Assembly: GCA_021014325.1 (NCBI GenBank)
Contig: CM037472.1
Coordinates: 15,671,063 to 15,735,062 of the forward strand
Direction: 5' to 3'
Source of the DNA: Plazaster borealis
Taxonomy: Eukaryota > Echinodermata > Asteroidea > Forcipulatida > Labidiasteridae
DNA length: 64,000 nucleotides
The notes under the pieces were generated by a model, which saw only the letters and a program-made list of their open reading frames with translations, was not told where the DNA came from and made no database searches. Of the stretch, positions 9,893-19,717 are shown in pieces. The position numbers and the translations under genes were made by a program. Each line of letters starts with the position of its first letter. The stretch's first letter is position 1.

Positions 9893-11488
9893 GGGTGATG
9901 GAAGCGCGCGAAAATAATTATTTCTCAAGAGAGGGCGCTTCTCTTCAATAATTTAATATTTCGCGCAAAGTCACCGGTTCACTGCGTGATCGTTAGATAT
10001 TCATTAGCCTACTTCCCAAATCACTGCGTTCTGGTATTAAATGATATGGGTGGTGGATGTTTTGGGCGTGGATGATTACTGTTATAGTCTTTACGTAGTA
10101 GGCCGAGTCAAAATTATCCACCTTGTCCAAATAATGAGGGAAACATTATAGCCCCCTCTCCCCGCCTCCCTGACTGAAAGATACGAGTTTGCAAAGATAC
10201 GAGTTGACCCACTTCCTTTTACTCCAACCACGATGAGAGGAGGAGCGGGAGACATCCATACAGGGACTTCTGGAAGACACCACGGTATTCCTTTTAAAAT
10301 CTCCGTCGAGTAAAAACGACTCCTTGCAAATTTCCCCACTCGAATCACAATAATACGACAAAGTTAAGCGTAATCAACAACCAACAGGTAAACGTTGTTT
10401 GTTATTTTCACTAAAACGTGATCCCCTGATAGTTTAATTAAATTTGTATAGGCTTGTTTGATTTTGCGCTTGTTGAAAACTAAACGACAACGATTGTTCC
10501 CCAAACTATTGTGATGATACTTTAACAACAATGGAGCAAAGCGCAAGCGCAAAGGCAAAGTATTTAAAAGTATTTTATTATTCAATCTAGGCCTACTTGA
10601 ACCAATGCAGAATTAAACAGCTTTTCAAATTTCCTGATAATTATTGTTCTCAATTTTTTCTGACGCTTATCTCGTATAAATTAAATAGAGGAAACTGCAA
10701 AAAAAAAAAGTATAGAAGTACCAACAAGAAATATAAAACAAGTGCGAAGTGGGAAAAGTTCCAGCACAATGTTTGCTCGATCGTTTTATCACGCGCCATA
10801 AGATTACAGTTTACCGCCCTCTATAGTTTACTTTTTTTAAGACCCCATATGCTTCGTAGGAATCGAAACTCTGTGTGTTGGATGCGGTACATTCTACTTA
10901 TATTCCGGACCATAATACTTTCTGCCTTCTGAAATGGAGACGGGAATTTCATTCGGGAGAAAGTGAGCTGGCGACAAAACCTGGACGAAATAACCATTCT
11001 GTCGTGAAAAGTGAGATATTAACGGAACAGGATTAAATGCAGTTGTGTGAGTATAATCCTTCCTTCGGTTATGATAATGTGTTTGTTTAAACATAAATTA
11101 ATTGAAACATGTTGTGTGAATGAGATCAGTCGACATGACACGTACGGACGACGGACGAAAGGCCGGCCTCCTCCATGCACAAGGTCGACAGGCCGGCCTG
11201 AGAGGGAGCCAACGTCTTTTGAGGGTGTTTCATTTGCATTGTGGCCTGTGTTCATTCCTTATACCAAATGGAATTGACTAGTTTTACACATTCTGATCGT
11301 GAGAAAACATTGAAACAAATAATATTAAATAACAACCAAAACAACAACAAACAAGTTGTTTACGGTAAATATCATCATTACAATTCATGGAGTAAAAACA
11401 TTATTTTTTTGGAGAAAGTTCCAGCTAATTTTAAACCTTTTTTAGTGTTAAGGCCTGTTCAGTAGTTGGTACCTACTGTATGGTTCAT

Positions 11489-11497
11489 ACGTCATAC
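11489..11497. repeat. 9-bp target-site duplication, left
   Basis: ACGTCATAC immediately precedes the left terminal repeat. The identical nonamer follows the right terminal repeat at 16,327-16,335. Confidence 0.92.
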
Positions 11498-12156
11498 TAG
11501 TTGCGATAATCGTAACCCTCCTCCCGACGGTCGGAACGACCGGAGGGTTACGAGTTAGACAATGGCAATATGGTGCGAAATGTGAAATGTGAAAAAAAAA
11601 TCGAGACTTGTGACCAGATTTGCCCAATTTTTACCACTTTCAAAAATCATGACCCACATTCCAAGAACACGGATTTGATCTTGAATGTGTAATGAATCCA
11701 TTCATAACACTCAAAACATCATTGAACAAATATTTAGAAGAAAAAAAAGACAAAAACTTACCGGAGACTGAGTGAACATGGTGAAGTGCCAAGCGTAGAC
11801 GAGACGAATACCAGACCACTCTGGAGCAGACTGGATGAACATTTAAACCATGCACTTTTCGACCAATCAGCGTAAACCTGGGAAAAACAGACTTGGGTGG
11901 AGCTTCGGCTGACCCGCTAACCTATTTTCCCCCCTCGACTCACTGCAGTGGTGTGCTTGGTGTATGATTGTCTTGTACATGTACATACATGTAAAACAAC
12001 GTACTTGTGACTGTACACTGTACATGTACATCGAACGGTGTGTACTGTGTGCACGTGTGTGCATACAATGTATCGGGGCGAATAGCCACGCATTGTAATA
12101 TCCGTACATAATCAGTAGGCATATGGATGTGTGTGTTGTTTATTAGGCTTGCAGGG
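11498..12156 (+). repeat. left long terminal inverted repeat of the MULE
   Basis: Collinear with the reverse complement of 15,656-16,326 from TAGTTGCGATAATCG to ATTAGGCTTGCAGGG, with scattered substitutions and small indels. It contains a 44-base subterminal hairpin, a CCAAT-type box and, reading outward on the minus strand, ATG at 11,779 with a donor at 11,761. Confidence 0.92.
11510..11553. repeat. subterminal hairpin in the left arm
   Basis: TCGTAACCCTC pairs with GAGGGTTACGA, and inside it CGGTCG-GAA-CGACCG forms a second stem, with CTCCCGA bulged on one side only. It lies 12 bases from the element's end and could be a transposase recognition structure. Confidence 0.8.
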
Positions 12157-12353
12157 GGCGGTAAGTTTGTAACTTACTCTGCTCTGATGTGATCGGCAAT
12201 AGACAATAGACTCACAATAGATGACTTTAAATTATTATTATTTTTAAGTTAATATTTTAGTGAAGGTGATTCAACCAATTTGGCATAATTATGTAGCACG
12301 TTGTTGTTTGATCATCCCCTCACTGTTGCACAGAAACAAAGTTACGAATGATG
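12154..12353 (+). repeat. internal ~200-bp direct repeat, left copy
   Basis: Runs from GGGGGCGGTAAGTTTG to GTTACGAATGATG and abuts the inner end of the left terminal repeat. The same sequence recurs at 13,873-14,072 in the same orientation with few differences. Confidence 0.88.
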
Positions 12354-12897
12354 TTTTATTGATGTTCAAATTTTGTATTAAAACTTTTCTTGAAATTTTA
12401 TTTTCGTGTCACTATGTGATTGCTACAATAGAATGTACCATAAATGATAAGTCTCATTGCTCACTTACTCTAATGTGCTACAAATTATGCATTATCAGTT
12501 CGTATCGATTGACACGTATAGATGTCCCTGCTGACTCCACTTTAAACATAGAGCAAGGACCATCTACAACAATGAAATACAATCTTGATTTTGTATTATA
12601 AAATTATATAGTTTTCACAAGATTGATAAAAGTCTGTGCAGGATCTTTAATGGCACTTGTTATGCGGGAGCTATTTCGTTTGTGAGTTGTGGAGAGCTGT
12701 GTATTCAGGGCACTTATAAAAATAGTAATAGGTCTACCGCCTTGAGCTTGATTTATTCACTTTGGAGCCACTAAGATTCAAATTGATGCCTTGATAAGCA
12801 ACTCAATTTACATGCAAGGTTTATGCACGCAGGTCTATAGTACACTGAGCAAACGACTCACAACTATAGTGTTCCCGCACTTGGTAGCAGAAAAAGA

Positions 12898-13184
12898 ATG
12901 GATGCAGCATATGACAATCTTAGAAAACAATACCCATTAAAACCGTCTAAATTAAAATACGAAAATGAGAAAATTAATAAACACATAAAATATAAAAACA
13001 CGTTCTTGGAGTTCACACAAATGGATACGGGAAAACGTTGACGTTTGAAATACCACCCCTTTTGAAAGATGGTGGGTTGCACTTGTCATCTCCTTGAGGG
13101 CTTTAATGGCCGACCAAGTGCAGTCTCTGAGAAAAATGGGCATTTCAGCCCTCATGGAGGAAAACACATCCGATGATGTAAAAA
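12898..13184 (+). pseudogene. RecQ-like fragment, exon A (Walker A, motif Ia)
   Basis: Opens at ATG 12,898 and ends ...DDVK in phase 1 at the donor A|GTAAGT. Coding continuity is lost twice by single-base shifts, but all three frames together read through the expected RecQ order. Confidence 0.8.
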
Positions 13185-13610
13185 GTAAGTTGATTTTAAG
13201 TTTCTCATTTAGTTTTATCAAAATCTTTAAGTCTGGTTTGTATTTCAGTCAATTTTGTTTTAAACATGTTAAATTGGCGAAAGTAGTCTCCTGGTGCAAT
13301 TGTCTTTTGTTTTGATTTATTTTTTGTCGTTTTTTCCCAACAGGTGTCGCGCGGCCAAAATAAGGGTCGGTCCGGGAAATCACAATTAAGAATTTGATGA
13401 AAAGTATGTACTGTATTTATACAAACCAAATAAAATAAATGCATCTCAAAGCTATGTATGAATGTGCTATCTGTACAATATTTGTTCACCCATCTTAATA
13501 AATTGGAATACTTGAATTTTTAGACTGTTTTTAAAAATAAAGACGTTTAGTTGTTTTGTCATTGTTGTTATTTCATTGTATAAAAACTAACACTTGTGTC
13601 TTGTGTACAG

Positions 13611-13749
13611 GTGTGAAGTCAGGAAATGCCCAGGTAGTTCTGATGACACCGGAAGGGCTCCCATCATGGATTAATGTCATCAATACCGAAGGCTATCGGG
13701 CTAAACTGGTTGTCATAGCCTTTGATGAAGTACACATGCTGCCAGCATG
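13611..13749 (+). pseudogene. RecQ-like fragment, exon B (DExH box)
   Basis: Joins exon A in phase 1 to give S-VKSGNAQVVLMTPEGLPSW and continues to YRAKLVVIAFDEVHMLPAW. It ends in phase 2 at the donor TG|GTAGGC, which explains the in-genome TAG right after the last tryptophan. Confidence 0.85.
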
Positions 13750-13872
13750 GTAGGCCTACAGTAAACAAAATAACCCGTTGTACAGTAGTTCCTAGGCTTT
13801 TTTCAAGGCCTTCGTGGCTTGGACAGCTCCGTAGAGCCGCGATCCCAAGCGACACGAAGGTGAGACCACGCG

Positions 13873-14072
13873 GGGGGCGGTAAGTTTGTAACTTACTCTG
13901 CTCTGATGTGATCGGCAATAGACAATAGACTCACAATAGATGACTTTTTAAATTATTATTATTTTTAAATTAATATTTTAGTGATGGTGATTCAACCAAT
14001 TTGGCATAATTATGTAGCACGTTGTTGTTTGATCATCCTCACTGATGCACAGAAACAAAGTTACGAATGATG
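13873..14072 (+). repeat. internal ~200-bp direct repeat, right copy
   Basis: Second copy of 12,154-12,353. The two copies bracket the RecQ-like fragment, as expected if the segment between them was inserted during repair of an excision gap. Confidence 0.88.
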
Positions 14073-14838
14073 CGCGTTCCATGCAGTCGCTCCGCTGTTT
14101 ACTCTGTGTCCAAGCCGGGAGGCCTTGACAAAATGCTCATATAAGTTCCCGTTCCCTCGTGTGAGGGGCCGGTCAAGTTGTCAACACTTTTTTCTGGTTG
14201 TAAAGAGAGTCCTAGTCTTTTGAGGAGTTCAATCCCGAAATAGTATAGTATTTATTAACATTTCTCTTTCAAAAATTAAACACATCATTTAAATATAAAC
14301 ATTGTAGTCATAAAGTCGTTAAAAGTGATCTCCGATCCCCTCCCGTCATTCTATGCATGCTGGACCGTTGAACTGATTAAAACTTTGGATGGCCCTCATG
14401 TGAGTTGAAGAAATTTATTTTCATTATAATTTTCAAATGCTTCTGCTCTGGGATGTAAAGAGTCTGTAATTGTTCAAGACTCGATCCACTTATCAGTCAT
14501 GTATTTATGTAGTATACGAAATGTAAGGGCGATAATGTTAAGGTCTGAAAACAACAGATAAGATTCTGGAACACAACGTTAAGTTGGAAAATGTGACTAG
14601 CTCATTTAATTCAAAAATGGTAAAACACACACGAACTATTAAGTGATTTCATTAAAAACAAAGTTTACACACACTTTCAATTCATCAATGGAAAGGGTCG
14701 GTTGTCATTGGAAACCTGGGAAGAGAACCAGTGACTATGAATATGTTGACCGGAAAAACATAACAACAATAAGACTACATGTATAAGGTGTCTATTGCGA
14801 TATTTACTTTACGAATAAGTAAGTGGGAGATTTTTATT

Positions 14839-15209
14839 TAAAGGCATCGTACACGTTTGGTACTACTCAAAATATATATTAGCATAAAAACTGACTTGGT
14901 AACGAGCAACAGAGAGCTGTTGATAGTATAAAACTTGTGTGAAACGACTCCTCTGAAGTAACGTAGTTTTTGAGAAAGAGGTAATTTCTCACTAAAATAA
15001 TAAAAACTTCTTGCAAGAAGTTTTTATCATTCTATCTGAAAGCACACAGATTTGTACAACAAGGGCTTTATTCTTTCATCGTTTTCTTGCAACTTCGATG
15101 ACCAATTGAGCCCTAATTTTCACAGACTTGTTATTTTATGCATATGTTGGGATACACCAAGTGAGAACACTGGTCTTTGACAATTTCCAAACGTGTACGA
15201 TGCCTTTAA
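14839..15209 (-). mobile_element. MITE family A, copy 2, nested in the MULE
   Basis: Reverse-orientation copy of 2049-2428 with ends TTAAAGGCATCGTACACG and CGTGTACGATGCCTTTAA. Its position inside the MULE shows that family A transposed after the MULE interior was assembled. Confidence 0.85.
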
Positions 15210-15230
15210 TGGATAAAATAAATAAACAAT

Positions 15231-15578
15231 TCATACAACGGGTAAACAAATGTCTAAGACTGACGATGGTCCTCCACACCATTTTAAAAAGTAGTCCAAT
15301 GGGGTGAAACTTTCAAAAGATGTACAAGATGTTTTAGTGTGACCGATAAAGCATCCCCCAAAAATATCGTTTGAACTAATAAATTGCCGCCAGTGACAAC
15401 TATTTCTACCTAACATACGATGCAAGTGTACAAATTCACAGTTAGGTTCTTGAGATGATTGCCTCTCAAGCCATTTTAATTGCAGCCAGATGTGCAACTT
15501 ATCCATTTGCAAAAACAAGGAATTGGCAAACACGCTTGAATTGGTATGGATATTTACATTTCTTCTAATGACACACAT
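15231..15578 (-). CDS. unidentified 115-residue frame in the MULE interior
   Basis: Open frame rich in Ser, Cys, Leu and Phe, starting MCVIRRNVNIHTNSSV. I do not recognise a domain, and it is not transposase-like. It lies between the nested MITE and the right terminal repeat, so it might be a second captured host fragment or a chance frame. Confidence 0.2.
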   Translation of the reverse strand: MCVIRRNVNIHTNSSVFANSLFLQMDKLHIWLQLKWLERQSSQEPNCEFVHLHRMLGRNSCHWRQFISSNDIFGGCFIGHTKTSCTSFESFTPLDYFLKWCGGPSSVLDICLPVV

Positions 15579-15655
15579 TTAAAAAAATATATACAAACGG
15601 TTCTTATTTAGATTACTTGATCACACGGGCTCAGACAAAGAGGGCGGGGGTTGCG

Positions 15656-16326
15656 CCCTGCAAGCCTAATAAACAACACACACATCCATATGCCTACTCA
15701 TAATGTACGGATATTACAATGCGTGGCTAATTCGCCCGATCGACATTGTATGCACACACGTGCACACAGTACACACCGTACACGTTCGATGTACATGTAC
15801 AGTGTACAGTAACAAGTACGTTGTTTTACATGTATGTACATGTACAAGACAATAATACAACAAGCACACCAGTGCAGTGAGTCCGGAAGTGGGAATAGCC
15901 GGTTAGCGGGTTACAGCCGAAGCTCCACCCAAGTCTGTTTTTCCCAGGTTTACGCTGATTGGTCGAAAAGTGCATGGTTTAAATGTTCATCCAGTCTGCT
16001 CCAGAGTGGTCTGGTATTCGCCTCGCCACGCTTGGCACTTCACCATGTTCACTCAGTCTCCGGTAAGTTTTTGTCTTTTTTTTCTTCTAAATATTTGTTC
16101 AATGATGTTTTGAGTGTTATGAATGGATTCATTACACATTCAAGATCAAATCCGTGTTCTTGGAATGTGGGTCATGATTTTTGAAAGTGGTAAAAATTGG
16201 GCAAATCTGGTCACAAGTCTCGATTTTTTTTTCACATTTCACATTTCGCACCATATTGCCATTGTCTAACTCGTAACCCTCCGGTCGTTCCGACCGTCGG
16301 GAGGAGGGTTACGATTATCGCAACTA
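15656..16326 (-). repeat. right long terminal inverted repeat of the MULE
   Basis: Mirror image of the left arm. Reading outward on the plus strand it has GATTGG (inverted CCAAT) at 15,957, ATG at 16,045 and a consensus donor, CCG|GTAAGT, at 16,062/16,063. The 116-residue frame at 15,834-16,184 has no recognisable domain. Confidence 0.92.
16271..16314. repeat. subterminal hairpin in the right arm
   Basis: Mirror copy of the hairpin at 11,510-11,553, unchanged in both stems and in the CTCCCGA bulge. Confidence 0.8.
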
Positions 16327-16335
16327 ACGTCATAC
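16327..16335. repeat. 9-bp target-site duplication, right
   Basis: ACGTCATAC directly follows the terminal CGCAACTA and matches 11,489-11,497 exactly. Confidence 0.92.
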
Positions 16336-16708
16336 TTCTTCAAAGGAAGGAAAATTCAGTCTTAAATTCAGCAGTCGGAACAAATTTTCACCTCGTTCAT
16401 AAATTCTTTGCAATGGACATTTACCTTTAGTTCGGTACCAAAATTTGTGCAAAATGTTTTGGAGCCCAGTATCATTGACATCGCGTCGTATGAAGTGTTA
16501 TTCCAGCATATATCGCAAATACAAGTCGGTTCCAAATGTTGTTGAGAACTGCTGGAAACTACAGAGATTTCTGGATTTATTGCTAAAATGTTTATTTCTT
16601 GTTTGCACTTATTAATTTACTGAACATTCCATGTCCTCTACCCAGGCTAATTTTAGTGGTTTTAAAATCCTGTTCACAACATCATTGTTGTAGATGTACT
16701 ATGTACTT
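16336..16708. other. right flank of the MULE, nothing recognised
   Basis: AT-rich, no coding segment and no inverted-repeat element delimited before the family D MITE. Confidence 0.5.
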
Positions 16709-16851
16709 CAGGCCTGGAATTTCATCTTTGAGAGAACAATGCCATTTTCATTTTTCTTAGGGCACTTCCATTTGAAAATCTTAAATTTTTGAAAGGGCAC
16801 TAAGGCCAAGTCTGGGTCAACCTCTGTGGTCTCCGTGAAATTCCAGGCCTG
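16709..16851. mobile_element. MITE family D, copy 1
   Basis: Perfect 16-bp terminal inverted repeats CAGGCCTGGAATTTCA and TGAAATTCCAGGCCTG enclose 111 bases. Related copies are at 22,159-22,316 and 34,929-35,094, and degraded pieces lie near 32,805, 42,164 and 44,200. Confidence 0.85.
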
Positions 16852-17899
16852 GTACAAGTCTTGTTCTTTTAAAATACAGTATGTGGATTTATTTCATGAA
16901 AGTGTTTTAACAACATTATGTGTAGGTTTAATAAAAGTGTGGACTGACAAGCAATTACCAGGATCATTAGTCCCTCCCATCCTGCAATAATTATTGCCTT
17001 TGTCCTCATCTAGGCTAGTTAGACTATTAATTGGATTACATAACATTTTACAATGCTGGTCATGTGTTGTATTGTAATCAGTCCAAGATAATGTTCGGGT
17101 TCCCTCAAACTGTATTTAATATCATACGTAGACCTCATTAACTCGGCTGCAGGTGTTCTCGCCACAAGAAAATCAATCATTAGAGAATTGTTAAATTTGC
17201 TTAAGAACTTCCATGTTACACCTTTGTTTCTGCTACAAACCTCCCTCAACTTGATTGTCAGACGTGTGTAGATACGTTATGATCATGACATACTGATCAG
17301 GAAGACATAGAAATTGATCATATTATTCCAGACAATACTGTACGCCTTTGTGTGAAATCATGGAGTAATAAAATACAGGGGGGCAAGTTTTTTTGGTTTT
17401 TTGTGTGCAAGGTGTCGAGGGAGCCCTGTGGATGAATAGTGGATTGGGATTAGTCAGTGGATCATAATGATATGAATGGGTTTGAGCAGACTGCATTAAA
17501 TTGGGCTCTATCAATCATTGTGTATTTTGGCTAGATGAACTGGTTGGAAATTATGCATGGTTGTAAAATCAATTGCATTCCCCATGCTCAAGTCTACACA
17601 CATGCCCAAGGGCCAACTTAACATTTCATTGTACACGGTTGCAGCAAATATAAGGGCCTGTCCAATATTTTCAATATATTTCTTTAGTCACTAAATATTT
17701 TTACATCATCATGCAAAGACTATGAATTGAAGGATGAGTGAAGCCGAAGGATATTTGACATCAAAAGGTTTATTACAAAATGTTGCTGTGAATCAACATA
17801 ATTAAACTCAAAATACACAAACTTTAAAATATAGGTTAGTACATTTTAGGCATTCAATAAATTAAACATTTTTGATCGGGGAGGGGTTATTATTTGGTT
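16852..17899. other. AT-rich spacer, no recognised gene
   Basis: Short frames at 17,019-17,249 and 17,323-17,514 have no domain or splice support. No RNA gene was seen. Confidence 0.45.
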
Positions 17900-18080
17900 T
17901 TACCCTTTCACCGATGTGTGTAAAGCAATGTATACTCAGTACTTTCCGGAGTCCGCTGAAAGAAAATCCACAGGCATAGATCTATTACTCGGGTGAGATT
18001 GGAACCCACGACCTTTGCCTTCTAGAACAGATAGATGTCTTACCAACTACATGTAGACCACCGAGATTGCCCGGTAGCTA
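17900..18080 (-). mobile_element. tRNA-derived SINE, second family
   Basis: On the minus strand, GGTGGTCTA...GTTGGTAAGACATCT (A-box region) is followed by GGTCGTGGGTTCCAATCTCA (B box, complement of 17,997-18,006) and CCCGAG. The body continues to the left (CACAGGCATAGATC, TCCGGAGTCCGCTG). GGGGAGGGGTTATTA/GTTATTATTTGGGGAGGGG strings flank the element at 17,878 and 18,134. Confidence 0.7.
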
Positions 18081-19367
18081 GAGGGAGTTCAAATTTTATA
18101 TTTTAGCAGCGAGTACCGCAACAATTTAATAGATGTTATTATTTGGGGAGGGGTTACTAAATTTTGAAATATTAATGCACATTGATACTGATATATGTAT
18201 CAATAAAAAAAGATATAAACAATTCTACTCGGGGAGGGAATGGGGAAGGGTGAGGGAGTCTACAAAAAGTACAGACTTAAACAACCCTGATACTGTACAC
18301 GAAGGCACCAGATAGGTAAATTCCTCCTTACCCGTGGCCATTACTTGGTGTACCTTTATTCCAGTACAAATTGTCCTCATAGATTAGAGGTGCCCTTTAT
18401 TCATGAAAAATTTGCCTTGCCCTTACAAAAGCAATGACAAACTTAGGATGACACCGAAAGCAATATTCACCACAATGAAGCAGCTCTATGGGCCTTTAAT
18501 AAGTAAGGGATCCCTTAATGATTTGATAAATGGTCCTACTTATTAGTAGGCCTACGTATTGTAGTCCTACCTACGTATTATATTTGATACAAATTTCTTT
18601 TATTAAAGTGAGGGACAGCTTAATAGACCACTACTTCATCTAAATGTCTAGACATTAAAAGATGTAAGTGGGATGCTGTCGCCACTCTTCATGTCCAATA
18701 AAGCCAGTCTGCTAATTTATATTTCATATCATGTCTGCGTCAAGAAGAAACACATGTGAGGTCTATAAAATGAAAGTATGTATACATGTATACAAATTCA
18801 CACGTTAATGTACAATGTATCCTCCATCTAAATTTGTACATGGTGACAATGTGACATATTACACGAACTTCACTGTGCGCCTTTTTTTTTTTTGTGGGGG
18901 GGGGGAGAATTCCCTTGAAACAACCTTACACAAAGGAGTAGGCCTACTAAGAAAAACATTCATTTTGTATCTTTTTGTGAAAATGGACAAAAGTAGGATT
19001 TGCGTTCTGGTTGACTGGCTTTATTTCACAGGAGGGGTTGTTTATCTCAGAAAAAGTGTGCAGTGGAACAGGCACAGTCGCCCATTCTGATTTTCCACAT
19101 CAGATTTGTGTTCTTAATCCTATTGATGGTACCAGGCTGCAGTCTACGTACATTGGGGTTGTTTTTGTATTTTTTATTGAAAACATGCATTATTTGTTAA
19201 ATTTCTGTAACTTAAGTACGATAACCTCTTTTGAGGATGTTTTTTGTGAGAAAAAACGTATTACTATACCATGTAGTCTGTTTGGGTGCCTGCATAGATT
19301 TAGTGAGTCATAAGTGAACAATCGATTGTCGATCAGTCAGTTAAACACTAGAAGGTGCGTTTAAACT
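18081..19367. other. spacer, no recognised gene
   Basis: Contains a T-run followed by a G-run (18,881-18,905) and the small frames 18,815-19,090 and 19,011-19,313, which read through low-complexity sequence. Nothing else was identified. Confidence 0.45.
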
Positions 19368-19717
19368 TAAAGGGATTGTATACGTTTGGTAATTGGAACC
19401 CACTGTTTGTTTCAATCCTATATAGTTGTAGATATTTACCATAATACTAAACTGTGAACATTTCATTTCAAAAGGTGGTAGCGTTTTTGAGATTGCCGGA
19501 AATTTGAAGCGGTTATGTCCACGCAGGAAGAATAATCTGCATTGGAATACACAATCTGAGAAACGTTACTGCAGTAACGTTTCTAAGATTCAAATTTTGG
19601 GGGATAAAAAGTGATATCTTTTTCCATAACTGCAGTACTGCTGCTGTACTTCTTACCAAGTAATTTTTTATTGCCATTAATTTGCAGAGTCATTACCAAA
19701 CGTTTACAGACCCTTTA
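19368..19717 (+). mobile_element. MITE family B, copy 2
   Basis: Left end TTAAAGGGATTGTATACG, right end CGTTTACAGACCCTTTA. Collinear with 2638-3023 throughout, with small deletions near the right end. Confidence 0.85.

Larger units (their letters stand above)
8347..11488. other. region between the minisatellite and the transposon, no recognised gene
   Basis: Nothing here can be assigned to a gene. Visible items are a local duplication (9356-9411 and 9837-9892), a decayed 2A-like peptide frame near 9070-9100, and two AGGCCGGCCT palindromes 30 bases apart at 11,160 and 11,190. Short frames at 8773-8970, 10,091-10,348 and 10,597-10,932 have no recognisable domains. Confidence 0.45.
12898..13749 (+). 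pseudogene. RecQ-like DNA helicase fragment captured in the transposon
   Basis: RecQ helicases are ATP-driven 3'-5' DNA unwinding enzymes. Here only the N-terminal part of the helicase core is present, in two exons. Exon A (12,898-13,184) starts MDAAYDNLRKQYPLKPSKL, then has Walker A NGYGKT (13,020-13,037) with TLTFEIPPLLKD, then VALVIS-LRALMADQV (motif Ia, 13,094-13,120) and LRKMGISA. Exon B (13,611-13,749) has VVLMTPEGL, then the DExH box FDEVH (13,721-13,735) and LPAW. Exon A is broken by at least two one-base frameshifts, in the A run near 12,994 and the G run near 13,073. One proline codon expected between VIS and LRALM is also missing. The splice borders are intact and in phase: A|GTAAGT, then TTGTGTACAG|GT, then CATG|GTAGGC. 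The second RecA lobe and the RQC and HRDC regions are absent. Retention of the intron means capture at DNA level rather than from mRNA. Confidence 0.85.
11498..16326. mobile_element. Mutator-like (MULE) non-autonomous transposon carrying a RecQ fragment
   Basis: The 4,829-bp element starts TAGTTGCGATAATCG and ends with the reverse complement, CGATTATCGCAACTA. Its terminal inverted repeats are 659 bp and 671 bp, and it is flanked by a perfect 9-bp direct repeat. Very long terminal repeats plus a 9-bp target duplication are the established signature of the Mutator superfamily. P/Galileo-type foldback elements or Merlin are the alternatives. No frame resembling a MULE transposase is present, so mobility would need an autonomous partner. 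The interior holds a RecQ-like helicase pseudogene with an intron, two ~200-bp direct repeats on either side of it, a nested TTAA MITE and an unidentified 115-residue minus-strand frame. This is the architecture called Pack-MULE in plants. The intact target duplication indicates the ends are defined correctly and the insertion is not ancient. Confidence 0.88.

Noticed and set aside
13664..13918. 84-residue minus-strand frame across the RecQ exon B
   Set aside because: Shadow of the plus-strand helicase exon, extending into the direct repeat.
15834..16184. 116-residue frame in the right terminal repeat as a transposase
   Set aside because: It lies wholly inside the inverted repeat, is not matched by an equivalent full-length frame in the left arm, and has no transposase motif.
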